Positions 12,370 through 23,022 of a stretch of 64,000 nt of DNA are shown here, in pieces. This stretch comes from Datura wrightii. Taxonomy: Eukaryota; Streptophyta; Magnoliopsida; Solanales; Solanaceae. Each line of letters opens with the position of its first letter. Positions within the stretch are counted from its first letter, which is position 1. The notes under the pieces were generated by a model. The model was not told the DNA's origin, did not search any database, and saw only the letters and a list, made by a program, of their open reading frames with translations. The stretch spans positions 168,583,001 to 168,647,000 of the forward strand of contig JASDFA010000016.1 of NCBI GenBank assembly GCA_035772735.1, given 5' to 3'. The position numbers were made by a program, and so were the translations under genes.

Positions 12370-13440
12370 ATTATACACACCAACACCTCATCACTCCACC
12401 CCTCGTCTGCTTATATAAACACTATGTGAACTGCACCTACTTCCAAGAATGCAAACCAACAATTCAAGCCTATCATCAAACTCATCTTACGGCTCTACTA
12501 TAGCTTATGCTATCCAAAAAGCTCCTCAGACTCCCTGATATGACTAACAATTGCACTTCATGAACTTCTACCTAACGAGCATCTAAGGCATGAATAGGGA
12601 GTCAATCCTGGACATATCCGTTGCAACCATCATTTCTGTCATGCGAGAGCATACACAGGGCTGAGAGTAAGGAAATCATAAGCATGAATCATTCAAGAAT
12701 CCTAAACCGAGTATATACAGGATGTATCATGATCTTATGAGATGTTAAGGCCAATCTTAAGGACTGAGTTCATATAATTGAGCATACTGGGAGGCATGAG
12801 TTTACATACCTAATTAGTTTCATGACTTGAATTTGAGATTTATGGAATCATAGAGTAAGACTGGAATTGCTGACTGAAGCGGTTACCTATCATTTTGGAA
12901 ATATACACATAGGCATGACTAGATTATAATGTTGATTGAAACATAGGGGAAGACGCCTGAATAGGAATGGATAGACATCCCATAGATATTGTTTCTGGAA
13001 CTTCCCAACTAGAACACTCAAGACTTGACTTGGCCCTTCAACTTATCACCTCCCCTTAGCTTAAAGTCATCATTCTCAAGCTCTTGGATCCTTTATTAAG
13101 GCTAGGCTAACATCACTAAAGCTAACACTGAAGGCTTCATACTTATAACCATTTCATATCATCCATGGGTTAAATCTCATATAGAATACTAAAATGGATC
13201 TTATACTGTATACTGTGGTTCCTGGGCCTAACAACATAAAAGGATCAACATGATAAGCTCATAACATACTTGTGACTGCTTCTGGTGAGCATCCTGGATT
13301 TTGACTTAATGACAGGGCGTAGAAGTGGTCCTAATGTTGTCCACTACTTGCACCAGCTTATGCACCCTACTAAGGTGGGCAAGCTCAGAGCTACTAAAGA
13401 GGTGGTTGGCACTCTACCTTCGCCCCATTTGGATACTGGG
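12370..13440. other. Unassigned sequence with one short open stretch at its right end
   Basis: I see no recognisable gene. A TATATAAAC near 12411-12419 is TATA-like but leads into nothing identifiable. From about 13315 to 13440 one forward frame stays open and reads like coding sequence (starts GRRSGPNVVHYLHQLMHP), then runs straight into the Athila-like LTR at 13441. I cannot assign it to a family; it may be part of the target in which that element landed. Confidence 0.4.
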
Positions 13441-14987
13441 TGATATGCCATAGTTTTAAGATACTTTAGATGTTTAAAACATAGGAAAATGCTTGGACAT
13501 AGGTGTGTTTATACGGATATGAGGTTCTTTTACTTTGTTTCAAGAAAATTAGGTCCGGGAGTTGGATTTTAGAAAAGGAGAATAAAAGTGCAGAAAATCA
13601 TTTGCTACAGGTCTTAGTACGAGTCGTACTATCTAGGTACGAGCCATACTAAGGGTCCATTATAGAGATTTAGAAGATGTGCACTTGTAGAGTCCAATGT
13701 AGAACAGTGTCCATGAGTCATGACAACAAGGTACGAGTCATACTGATAGACTCGTGGTGAGAATCAAAGGATCACATACTTGGCAAACTCAGGGTATGAG
13801 TGGATTGTATGGGTCATACCAGCATGGTACAAATCATATGAAGATCTCGTAGGAGAATCATCAGATATTCTAGATTTCAAAAGTTCAAGCCACGACTGGT
13901 ACCATGACTCATAGTGACATGTACGAGTCGTACTAGTCACTGAAATATCCAGAAGCTACAAAATTGTACTATGAGAGTAGACCACAACTCATATCAGCAT
14001 CTTACAACTCGTAGGTCATCCCGATGGTAGAATCCCTGTCAATTTAGGAAAGAATTTCATTAGTTGTATAAATACTTTTATCTTATTTTTCCTTAAAAGA
14101 ATCGGTACTCTTTCATTGTAATTGTGTTTTTGAGTTTCCTAATACTACTTGGAGAATAAACACATGAACACAATGAATCTAGTTCATCATAGTGTTTTTG
14201 ATTTTTGAAGTTTGATTATGTAATTGATTATTGGGTTTTTCTTCCATCAATATTGTAAGTGTTTAATTATGATTTCTTCTATGATTTTGATTTATTCCTT
14301 GCAATCATGAGTAGCTAAAACCTCTACTACTAGGGTTATAGGAACCATGGTGGAATAACAAACTAAGACTAACACAGAGTGCTGCTAAACCAATACAGAT
14401 GCTTGTATTGTTCTTTTCATCATGATTAATGTTCTTAATGGTGTGCAACATTAGGACTAGCCTATATTCTCTATTTTCTTAAACATAGAAAAGTGGAAAT
14501 TAGGAAAAGAAAAGAACAAAAAAGTCTTGAAAGTAATTTTCATTGAATAACTTGAGCTACGGTTGTAGAGAAGTTAATTTGTAATTATCAATAAAGGTTA
14601 AATTGAAATTTCTCATGCGACCTAATCCGGTGATTAAGTATAGTCATCTGATAGGGGCAAATCGACCGTTTGGATGAAAATAGTTTATCAATTTTACAGG
14701 CTAAGAATTTTGATAGATCATGAGTGTAATAGTACGACCTAGTTAATAAGCCATGGGGAATAGTTCCCTATTTAATTGCATAACTTTGATAACAACACCA
14801 TTTCACAATATTGTCACTGTATTATATCTCTGCAACCCCCTGGTAATAATTGAACGAAAAGCCTAAATACTAACATTAGTCTATATCTTAATAATATTCC
14901 CTGTGGGATCGACCCCAATCTTAGTTGGGTTCTTTATTGAAAATGACCACACTATACTTCTTCGGAGGTGTAATTTGAGCACTATAA
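13441..14987 (+). repeat. 5' LTR of Athila-like element A1
   Basis: It starts TGATATGCCATAGTTTTAAG. Its first ~400 bases match 19808-20195 (shared landmarks 'ggtgtgtttatac' and 'atatgaggttcttttactttg'). Its end (TCCCTGTGGGATCGACCCCA, then ...AGCACTATAA) precedes a tRNA-Asp type primer site by six bases. The minus-strand LTR at 44545-46116 is a copy of the same family. It contains several TACGAGTCGTAC-like palindromes near 13615-14000. Confidence 0.88.
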
Positions 14988-14993
14988 AATAAA

Positions 14994-15011
14994 TGGCGCC
15001 ATTGCCCGGGA
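14994..15011 (+). other. Primer binding site (tRNA-Asp type) of A1
   Basis: TGGCGCCATTGCCCGGGA differs by two bases from the canonical Athila primer site TGGCGCCGTTGCCGGGGA. It distinguishes this clade from the chromoviruses here, which use initiator Met-tRNA, and it fixes the end of the 5' LTR. Confidence 0.88.
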
Positions 15012-15139
15012 GTATGGCTTAGAATTAAATCAATTATTTTTATTTAACTTTTAGTCTTTATTTCCTCATATATGTTTTCTATTATTCAGGATACTGTATA
15101 GAAAGGGCCAGCTACTCTGAGTAGCAGAAATCTCCTAAA

Positions 15140-18100
15140 TTGAGAGCAACCTCTGTGACCAACCATATGGAGCATAAGAAGTGGCTCGTGCCCCTGGAGG
15201 AGAGGCTTGGTGTCAAGACACTAGTCGCCATAATTATGAATTTTGAGGAGGATGATGTCCAGGGGTACGCAGATATGGTAAATGCACTGGATGGAATGGG
15301 GTCCTACAACTTCAGGCGAAAAAGTTGGACCTTGATCTAAAGAATCGTGCAACTCCTCCAGCAAAACCTTTAGTTGAAGTACCACCATTCTTGGAGCTTA
15401 AAGCTCTACCTCCACAACTAAGAAATGCATTCTTTGGGGAGAACAACACTTTGCCAGTAATAATTGTTGTAAACCTTGTAGAGTGTTAAGTTGAGGCCCT
15501 GGTATCAGTGTTGAGAAGGTTGAAGAAGGAAGTTGGTTGGACCATTGTTGACATCATCTGGATCCTCCAGGCATATGTACCTACAAAATTCTGCTTGAGC
15601 CAAACTATGTTCCAAGTATAGAGCATCAACGAAGACTTAATCCACCTATGCAAGAGGTGGTGAAGAAGGAGATTATCAAATGGGTGAGCCCCATACAATG
15701 TGTATCAAAGAAGGTTGGAACTATGGTGGTGCCAAATGATAAGAATGAGCTGGTCCCGATAAGGCCTACCACAAGTTGGCATATATGAATGGATTATCAG
15801 AAACTCAACCATTGGACATAGAAGGACCACTTTTCAATGCCTTTCATGGAACAGATGCTTGACAAATTGGCAGACAGAGGATGGTACTGCTTTTTTGATG
15901 GTTATTCGGGGTAAAATTAGATCTCTATAGACCCCGAGGACCAAGAGAAAACTACATTTACCTGTCCATATGGGACTTTTGCTTTCAGCAGAATGCCCTT
16001 TGGATTATGCAATGCACATGCCACATTTCAGTGTTGCATAATGTCCATCTTTTTTAAAATGATGGAGGACACCATTGATGTATTCATGGATGCCTTTGAA
16101 GATTGTCTTGAGAACTTGAGAAAAGTTCTTAGTAGGAGTGAAGAAACCAATCTGGTACTCAACTAGGAGAATTGCCATTTCATGGTGAAAGCGGGAATTG
16201 TGTTAGGACATAGGATTTTGGGAAAAGGCATAGAGATGGACAAAACAAAATTGAGGTTATAGCTGGATTTCCACCACCTATTTTTGTCAAAGGTATCCGG
16301 AGTTTTTTAGGGCATGGAGGTTTCTATAGGAGGTTCATTAAAGACTTCTCAAAGATTACACAACCCTCATGCAAGCTACTTGAGAAGGAGGTGAAATTTA
16401 TTGTTGACGATGCATATTTGCAAGCTTTTGAATGCCTTAAAGAAATACTTACCTCAACCTCCATTATCGTGGCACCAAACAGGTCTCTTCCATTTGAGGT
16501 GATGTGGCGATGCTACTTGAGTTTCCCTAGGTGCTATCTTAGGCCAAAGGAGAGAAAAAATATTTTATCCAATCTATTATGCCAGCAAGATGCTCAATGC
16601 AACTTAGAAGAACTATATGGTTATTGAACAAGAGTTGATAGCACTAATTTTTGCTTTAAAAAATTTTGGGAATACTTGCTTGGAACTAAGGTGATTGTCC
16701 ATAGTAACCATGCAGCACTGTGCTATTAGTTGTCAAAGAAGGATGCTAAATCGAGGTTAATCAGATGGGTGTTTCTCCTAAAAGAGTTTGAGTTTGAGGT
16801 AAAGGACCGAAAGAGTACTAAAAATCAAGTGGATGATCACTTATCTAGATTGGAAGCAGAGGCAAGATCGAAGGATAAGGCTGACATTAATTATACTTTT
16901 CAAGATGAGCAGGTCTTGGCTACATCACAAGATCTGATCCCATGATTTGTTGATTATGCAAATTATTTGGTGAGTGACATGATTCCTACAGACCAAACCT
17001 CCCAGCAAATAAAGAACTTCTTGTTCGATGTGCGAAGATTCTGTTGGGAGGAGCCATATTTGTTCCATATTTATGTAGATTGGCTAATTCACAGATATTT
17101 CCTAGAGTTTGATATATTGAGTATACTGGAGGTTTGCCACTCATCCCTAGTTAGGGGTCATCACAGCGGTATCCAGACAACACATAAAATTCTGCAGTGC
17201 AAGTATTATTGGCCCATAATCCATCAGGATGCTTATTATTTTGCCAAAGCCTGTGACCAATGCCAAAGACAAGGGGGAATCACTCGTAAGCATGAGCTAC
17301 CACTAACCCCAATCGTGGAGGTGGATTTATTCGATGCATGGGTATTGAATTCATGGACCCATTTGTGAACTCGTTTCGGAGGAAGTATATTCTGGCGGTT
17401 TAGATTACATATCAAAGTGGGTGGAGTCATTGCACTTCCTAACAATGAAAGTAAAAGTGTCATGACATTCCTCAGGAAGCACATATTTGCAAGGTTCGGT
17501 ACTCCTAGAGCCATCATCAGTGACAGTGGGTCTTACTTTTGTAATCCCCTCTTGAGAGCATTGCTTAAAAAATACATTGTGAAGCATAAGGTGGCAACGA
17601 CTATCATCCTCAGTCAAGTGGACAAGTAGAGGTCTCCAATAGGGAGATTAAGACTATCTTGGCTAAAACAGTAAACACCAACAGAATAGACTGGTCTAGG
17701 AAACTGGATGATGCACTCTGGGCATTCTGGAAAGCTTATAAAACCCCTATTGGTACCTCACCATATCAGCTGGTGTATGGAAAGTTATGCCATTTATCGT
17801 AGAGCTTGAGCACAAGGAATTATGGGCACTCAAAAAATTGAATCTGGAATGGAATGAAGATTCCAATTTGAGGCTGGATCAGTTGAACGAGCTGGATGAG
17901 TTTCGACACCGAGCCTATAAGAGTGCCTCCATATATAAGGAAAGAATGAATATATACAATGACTGGAAGATTTCAAAGAGGTACTTAATGCCGGTGACCT
18001 GGTCTTGCTATTTAATTCTAGACTCCGTTTCTATGCAGGCAAATTGATGTCCAGATGGATGGGCTTATATAGAGTGGTGGAAATATTTCCATATGGTTCC

Positions 18101-18220
18101 ATTGACCTGGAGAACAAAGATAACAAGAGGTTCAAAGTGAATTGCTAGAGGGTCAAGCAGTATCTGGGAACCATTGATAAGGTGAAAGGAATTGAGTCGG
18201 TGTATCTTTACAAAGCCTGA
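15140..18220 (+). pseudogene. A1 pol pseudogene: RT, RNase H, integrase (gag and protease missing)
   Basis: This is a decayed Athila/Tat-type polyprotein. It opens only ~130 bases after the primer site with the linker before RT (NHMEHKKWLVPLEERLGVK), so gag and most of protease are deleted. RT motifs are scattered over frames: CFFDGYSG near 15890, MPFGLCNA near 15990, and FMDAF near 16084 where FMDDF is expected. RNase H spans ~16391-16870 (LIRWVFLLKEFEFEVKDRKS). The integrase zinc finger is at ~17135-17270 (CHSS...HHSG...CDQCQRQGG), then a core with FGTPRAIISDSGSYF at ~17495-17535. The first catalytic Asp region reads GIEFMDPF, so the usual Asp is Glu. The C-terminal domain ends near 18170 (ENKDNKRFKVN) and a final ATWEAAQG near 18265-18290. 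Many frameshifts and stops: dead. Confidence 0.88.
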
Positions 18221-19807
18221 ATAGTCAAGAGACTCACATCGTGTGGTGATGTTAAAACAGGCGCTACATGGGAGGCAGCCCAAGGGTGATTGGTAAAGTC
18301 TGAGTAGGCAACAAAGGATGAAAGGAGCACCTAGGTATGTCACTTCCTAGGTCTTTATTCACTTCTTTGGGGATAAAACATGAATTTCGAGGAAGGGGGA
18401 TGTATCTGTTTATTTTGTTCGTTTGAGGGTTTTTGTTGTCATATTTCTTTTTCCTCGGACATGCTATATAATAGAACTGGCATATTTAGGATGTTTTTAT
18501 TTTGTGTAACTAAAAGTAATTTAGGAATACTTAACAACTAATAAAATTCACATGTTTTTGAGTTTTGTAGTCTTTGAAAAAATGACCCCTTTTAAAAAAA
18601 TTTATGAGTAGTTGTTTGTCTTTACTGCAAAGCATGACCAATGTGGATCTTTTTATGGCATTTAATAAATTAGCGTGATTAACTGTAGTGTAGTTGTGCA
18701 TGAACTAAATAGGTAGTGTGATATAAACCTATGCTATATGTGAGTTAGTTCTTACTTAGTTCAATGATTTATGGGTGATCTAGAACTTGCTTGGTTAGTA
18801 TTTGCTTGGGTGAGAGGATAGTTAGTTAGGAAAGGATTATAGGCTATTTTGACTTAGCTCACTTTTAGTCTAAATTGCCTGTCTAGATGAATATCCCTTG
18901 ATCAAATGGTTTGAACCTAAATTGACCATTTCTTTGATTATCCCATTCACCTTCCCACTAGTTTATAAGGAACCTGTTTTGTCCCTAGTTCCTCCTTGAA
19001 TATTGTGAACCTCAACTCAGGCAAAATATTAAGTTGAGGGTGGCTATTGTAGGGGTGTGTAGACTGTGTGGGGGAAGTAAAAGGAGAAAGGTTAATCAGC
19101 AATAATTTAGGTGTGGTGTGAAATAAAAATGAAATAAAAATTTGAAATTCAATGAATAAAGAAGAAAAAAAGGAGAAACAGTGAAAAATAAACCACACCC
19201 ACAAGTTGAAAGCTGAATAAAATGGAAAAAGGGAGAAAAGAACAGAAAAGGGTAGAAGGGAAGTGAAGAGTTGTGTAGTGCCAAGTAGGGTAAGCCACTA
19301 TGTTTCATATTTACCGCACCCATCCCCAGGCCTACATTACAATCCAATGGAAGTCCTACATTGATCCTAACCTGGCTGTCTGAAATAGTAGAGTAGAGAA
19401 AATAAGAGCAAGCTTATGGTATCACCTATGCTGTATTTGAATTTCTTTGTGAGACTGAAAGCTTTGCTTGATAGTCTTGGTTTCTTATATACATATCATT
19501 ATGAGTGTTTGAGACTTCGTTTTTTGTGAGGGTACATGAGTTGCATTACATACTGCCAGTTGTCTGTGTAAATAGCATAAGTTATTGCTCAGTTATCTAT
19601 TAATAGTTTATTTCCATTTATAGATCCCTTTGCATCTTGGTTTTGAGTGTGTAAAAGAAAAGGGGGTCAATACTTGATAATGGTCATGTGTGCAAATTTT
19701 GATATTGTTAGCTGTAGGTTTTCTATTTTACTTTCTAGTTAAGCGTCGTATTTGTATTAGTGTTTTTGTTTTCCCGAGGACATGCAAAGGTTCTAAGTTG
19801 AGGGTGT
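18221..19807 (+). other. A1 3' non-coding region with polypurine tract
   Basis: No coding region. The long A/T-rich tract with runs of GAAAAA-type sequence near 19080-19260 is typical of the region between pol and the 3' LTR in Athila-like elements. No env-like or accessory ORF remains. The run AAGTTGAGGGTG at 19795-19806, one base before the LTR, is the probable polypurine tract. Confidence 0.65.
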
Positions 19808-20195
19808 TGATGTACCATGATTTTATGGCACTTTCGATGCTTAAATCAAAGGAAGAATTCTTGGACTTAGGTGTGTTTATACGAATATGAGGTTCTTTTA
19901 CTTTGTTTTTAGGGAAATTAGGTTTGGGAGTTGGATTTTGGAAAAGGAGAACAAAAGTGCATAAAATGACTTGCCACGAGTCTCAGTAAGAGTTGTACTT
20001 GACACGCGTAGTAGAACTTCAGAGAATTTGTATTAGTGCGGAGAAAAGTACAACTCATAGCATGAGCCACACCATCTAGGTATGAGCCGTACTAAGGGTC
20101 CGGGATAGAGATTTAGAAGATGTGCACTTGGAGAGGCCAAGGTATGAGCAGTAGCCATGAGTCATGAGAACAAGGTATGAGTTATACTGACTTAT
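19808..20195 (+). repeat. 3' LTR of A1, truncated
   Basis: It starts TGATGTACCATGATTTTATGG and follows the 5' LTR (13441 onward) for ~390 bases with moderate divergence. It stops near 20195, where a chromovirus LTR tail begins. About three quarters of the LTR is missing, so A1 was cut by a later insertion or deletion. Confidence 0.8.
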
Positions 20196-20466
20196 GGTAA
20201 GATTTCCTTATGTACTTCAATTTTGGTTTTGTTGAGTTAGTTGGGGATTTGTCCCATCAACTCTTCATGTTTAGAGGCTTTTCAGACATATGGCTGTATT
20301 CAGCTTAAGATTGTATATTCTGATGTTATGTTTAAGTTAGACTTCCTCTATGATTAAATTGTTGATTATTCAGTTTATTTGATTGAGTTAGATGTATGCT
20401 TATGCCATGGGTCGACTTGGGGTCTCTCGGGGCTCCTTGTCTTATGCTGCGATCTGGGTCGTGACA
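20196..20466 (+). repeat. 3' end fragment of a chromovirus-like LTR
   Basis: About 270 bases match the tails of the LTRs ending at 38183, 39860 and 63038: 'gagttagttgggg', 'tagaggcttttcagac', 'catgggtcgacttggggtct' and the terminal GGGTCGTGACA at 20466. No primer site or internal region follows. The next base opens a different reading frame, so this is an orphan LTR end. Confidence 0.82.
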
Positions 20467-20690
20467 TTTTTTTCTATAATTCTATGCATCCTACCAGGCA
20501 TGAAAAGAGGCAATGAAGCACAAGCGAAAGGTTTCTGATTTTCCTTGCCTTCCCTTAGTTAGGGTTCGGGGTATGGAGGTAGATATCACTCCAGCAGTCA
20601 TAAATGAACTATTTTGGGAGGATGAAATAGATTCAGAAATGGAGTATGCAGCAAAAGTGGCCACCAAAGAACATCAGTTCGGTTGGATAG
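20467..20690 (+). pseudogene. 5' part of an interrupted 'plant transposon protein'-type ORF
   Basis: A forward frame from 20513 (MKHKRKVSDF...) runs open to the insertion point of element E2 at 20690. It contains VRVRGMEVDITPAVINELFW, which has the pattern of the 'putative plant transposon protein' family common in plant genomes (…V(R)RG..V..TP..IN…). A further stretch in another frame just upstream (MHPTRHEKR at ~20482-20510) suggests a frameshift and an original start further left. The continuation lies at 30089-31028. The frame continues in phase if the inserted element and one copy of the 5-base duplication are ignored. Family assignment is by eye. Confidence 0.7.
20686..20690. repeat. 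Target site duplication of E2, left copy (GATAG)
   Basis: GATAG stands directly before TGTCACGCCCC at 20691 and again at 30084-30088 directly after the other LTR. A perfect 5-base duplication is what Ty3/gypsy integrases leave, so the E2 boundaries are exact. Confidence 0.95.
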
Positions 20691-22775
20691 TGTCACGCCC
20701 CACCTTGGGAGGTATGACTGGCACCTGGTGTCGTACTAGGATTTAAACTGACCTAACTGAGCTTATGCACCTCTGGTGCATGCCTAATCTTTAAATCAAG
20801 AAGACGACAGGCTATATCTCGGTTGTAAACACAACCCCCGATCAACAAGGCCTTATAGCCACCTTTAAAAGAAAACAGCTAATCAGAAACAGATAATAAC
20901 GGGGAATCCTATGCGGGCCGACAAAACCATCATGATGTCTAGTCATGACAGTAAAGTAAATTTAGCACTAAACTAAGCTATGGCTGACAAGTCCACAAAC
21001 TAATGGCTAAATAAGGTCCCACACGGCCAACACATAAAATAAAGCATACACGGGCCCCACCTGGCCAACAAAACTAACCACAGGGAATCTGAAACAATCT
21101 GCAAGCCTTAAGGAGTGATATAATGGTCTAGACAGGGCCCCGACCTACCCATAAACTGTACAAACAAAAGGAGTAGACCTTCTAGCTATTAGCTCTGGAG
21201 GAATGGAGCTGACTTCCCTATTAACTCTAGCTGAAAGCTAAGAAGATCCTAGTCCACGTCTATTGGCACCTACAGGAAAGTAATGCAGCACCCCCGAAGG
21301 GCGTCTGTACAATATGTGCAAAATATGTAAGACGGTAACTGTAAATAACTGAATGAACTAAAAGAAAATTGGAAGTAACTGAAAGAAAGGAATTGAGTTA
21401 CTACCTGAATAGCTGAACTTCCTACTGTCTAATCTATTAGTAACTAATGTAAACAAGAACCTTACCTAGCCCTCATAAGCCGAAAGATACAACCAGCATA
21501 GAATAACCCACTCGGGGCCCCCATAAGCCCTGGCGAGTACATTTCAATCTATATACCCCTACAAGGTCACACTGAGTCAACTAGTAACTATAACCATCCT
21601 AACAGTCCCTTAGGCCTGCAATTGAGCCCGTTCCGCCCCTGAACTGTAGTTGTGTCTAAGTCTAGTAGACTCCTAATATCTACCCAAGCACCATGCTCGA
21701 CGGGGGTGTGGTGCTGATATAACATATAATAGTCTAGCCATGGAATGGACTGTATGAGGACTTGGGACCCCATCTTCATCCATCGCAGACAGCATACCGC
21801 TCCTTCGGGCGATGTCATCTCGCCCCTGGCGGGCGTTGACACAGCTAGTAACCCTTGGTTTGGTTATGGAGAGCTATACAAGACAAAGTCAATCCCAAAC
21901 TAAACATAGAATACTGGTCTCAACTAACAACAACAACTAATCATAATAGATATACTTCTGGCTCTCTTGCTGGGATTCAAACTGAGTTATAATACTAAAG
22001 AAACTAACTTGCCAAATGAATTTTCCTTAGCATAATTGGATTGTCGATTTCTGATTAACTGGTAACTTTCAATTCATATTCAATAGCTCTTTCCAACTAT
22101 AATCGTATTACTGGGAGAATGATACTAGTTTTAGTACTAAATTTGGATGAAACGATAACTTTCAATACTAATATTAACAATACTTCAACTAAATGAAATA
22201 TAGTCAAAATTGTATAGGTTCCCTAGAGTTCAGAAGGGAGAAATTCTTACTTGAAGCCTGTGATCGTATAGAAATCAATTTGGAGCAATTTCGATTACTT
22301 ATGCTCAACGGGCCTATGATTTGCCTGGAAAATTTCAAGAAAATAACTCCGCAGTAATGCTACCTATAGAATTAGGATTCAGTATCTGAAGTTAAGTTGA
22401 ATTTGTTTGGCAGTGTAATCAGAAGAAATTATATATAAAAATGGCGTGCCTCTCTTTCTGGACGAAGATATATGTATATGTGAAATGAAAACAATAAACA
22501 CGTGAACTTATATATAATGTTTGGGCGCTGGACAGGGGGTTCATGGCACGGCCCCTAAGCGCCAAAAGTTGAGTGTGTCACGGAGCCTAATGCGCTAGGG
22601 AAGGGTCTGTGATACGTTGCCCCTTTGGATAGCTTGTTCGGCCTTTCCCCTCGCTCCCCCAATCCGTGCCAGTTGAACCTTTCCCTGGGACCTTCCTTGT
22701 ATGCATCATACCCTAAAACTCTTGACTAACGTATGAATACGCCGACTAAATGTTTGAAATTTATGGGATGTAACA
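20691..22775 (-). repeat. 3' LTR of E2 (2085 bp)
   Basis: On the + strand it runs from TGTCACGCCCCACCTTGGG to ...TATGGGATGTAACA, giving LTR ends TG...CA on minus. It pairs with 28052-30083. A TATATATAA-type TATA box (minus) lies near 22427-22440. It lacks the palindromic array of E1 and instead has a GC-rich segment at ~22540-22680 with GTGTCACGGAG. Confidence 0.94.
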
Positions 22776-22792
22776 GCATCCCCCCCCCCTTA
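22776..22792 (-). other. Polypurine tract of E2
   Basis: The + strand run of ten cytosines (22781-22790) next to the LTR is, on minus, a G-rich polypurine tract directly upstream of the 3' LTR. Confidence 0.88.
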
Positions 22793-23022
22793 GGAACATT
22801 CGTCCTCTTTCAATTATTGTTCTGGAAAAATTTCGACAGAGTCTCCCCTGTAAGATGGACTATATGAAAATCCTAAAAAGCATAAAATTCCAATACATAT
22901 ATCTCACACAACACTATAACAACTCATTCACAATGGGATTGTAGTCAACCGAGCAATATATATAACGTAAATCATAAAACAACAATAAGATCAACAACTT
23001 TACCTTAACTGTATAGTTTGAA

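Noticed and set aside
12405..12425. TATATAAAC as the promoter of a host gene
   Set aside because: No open reading frame or leader of note follows within 1 kb; a single TATA-like match in AT-rich DNA is not evidence.
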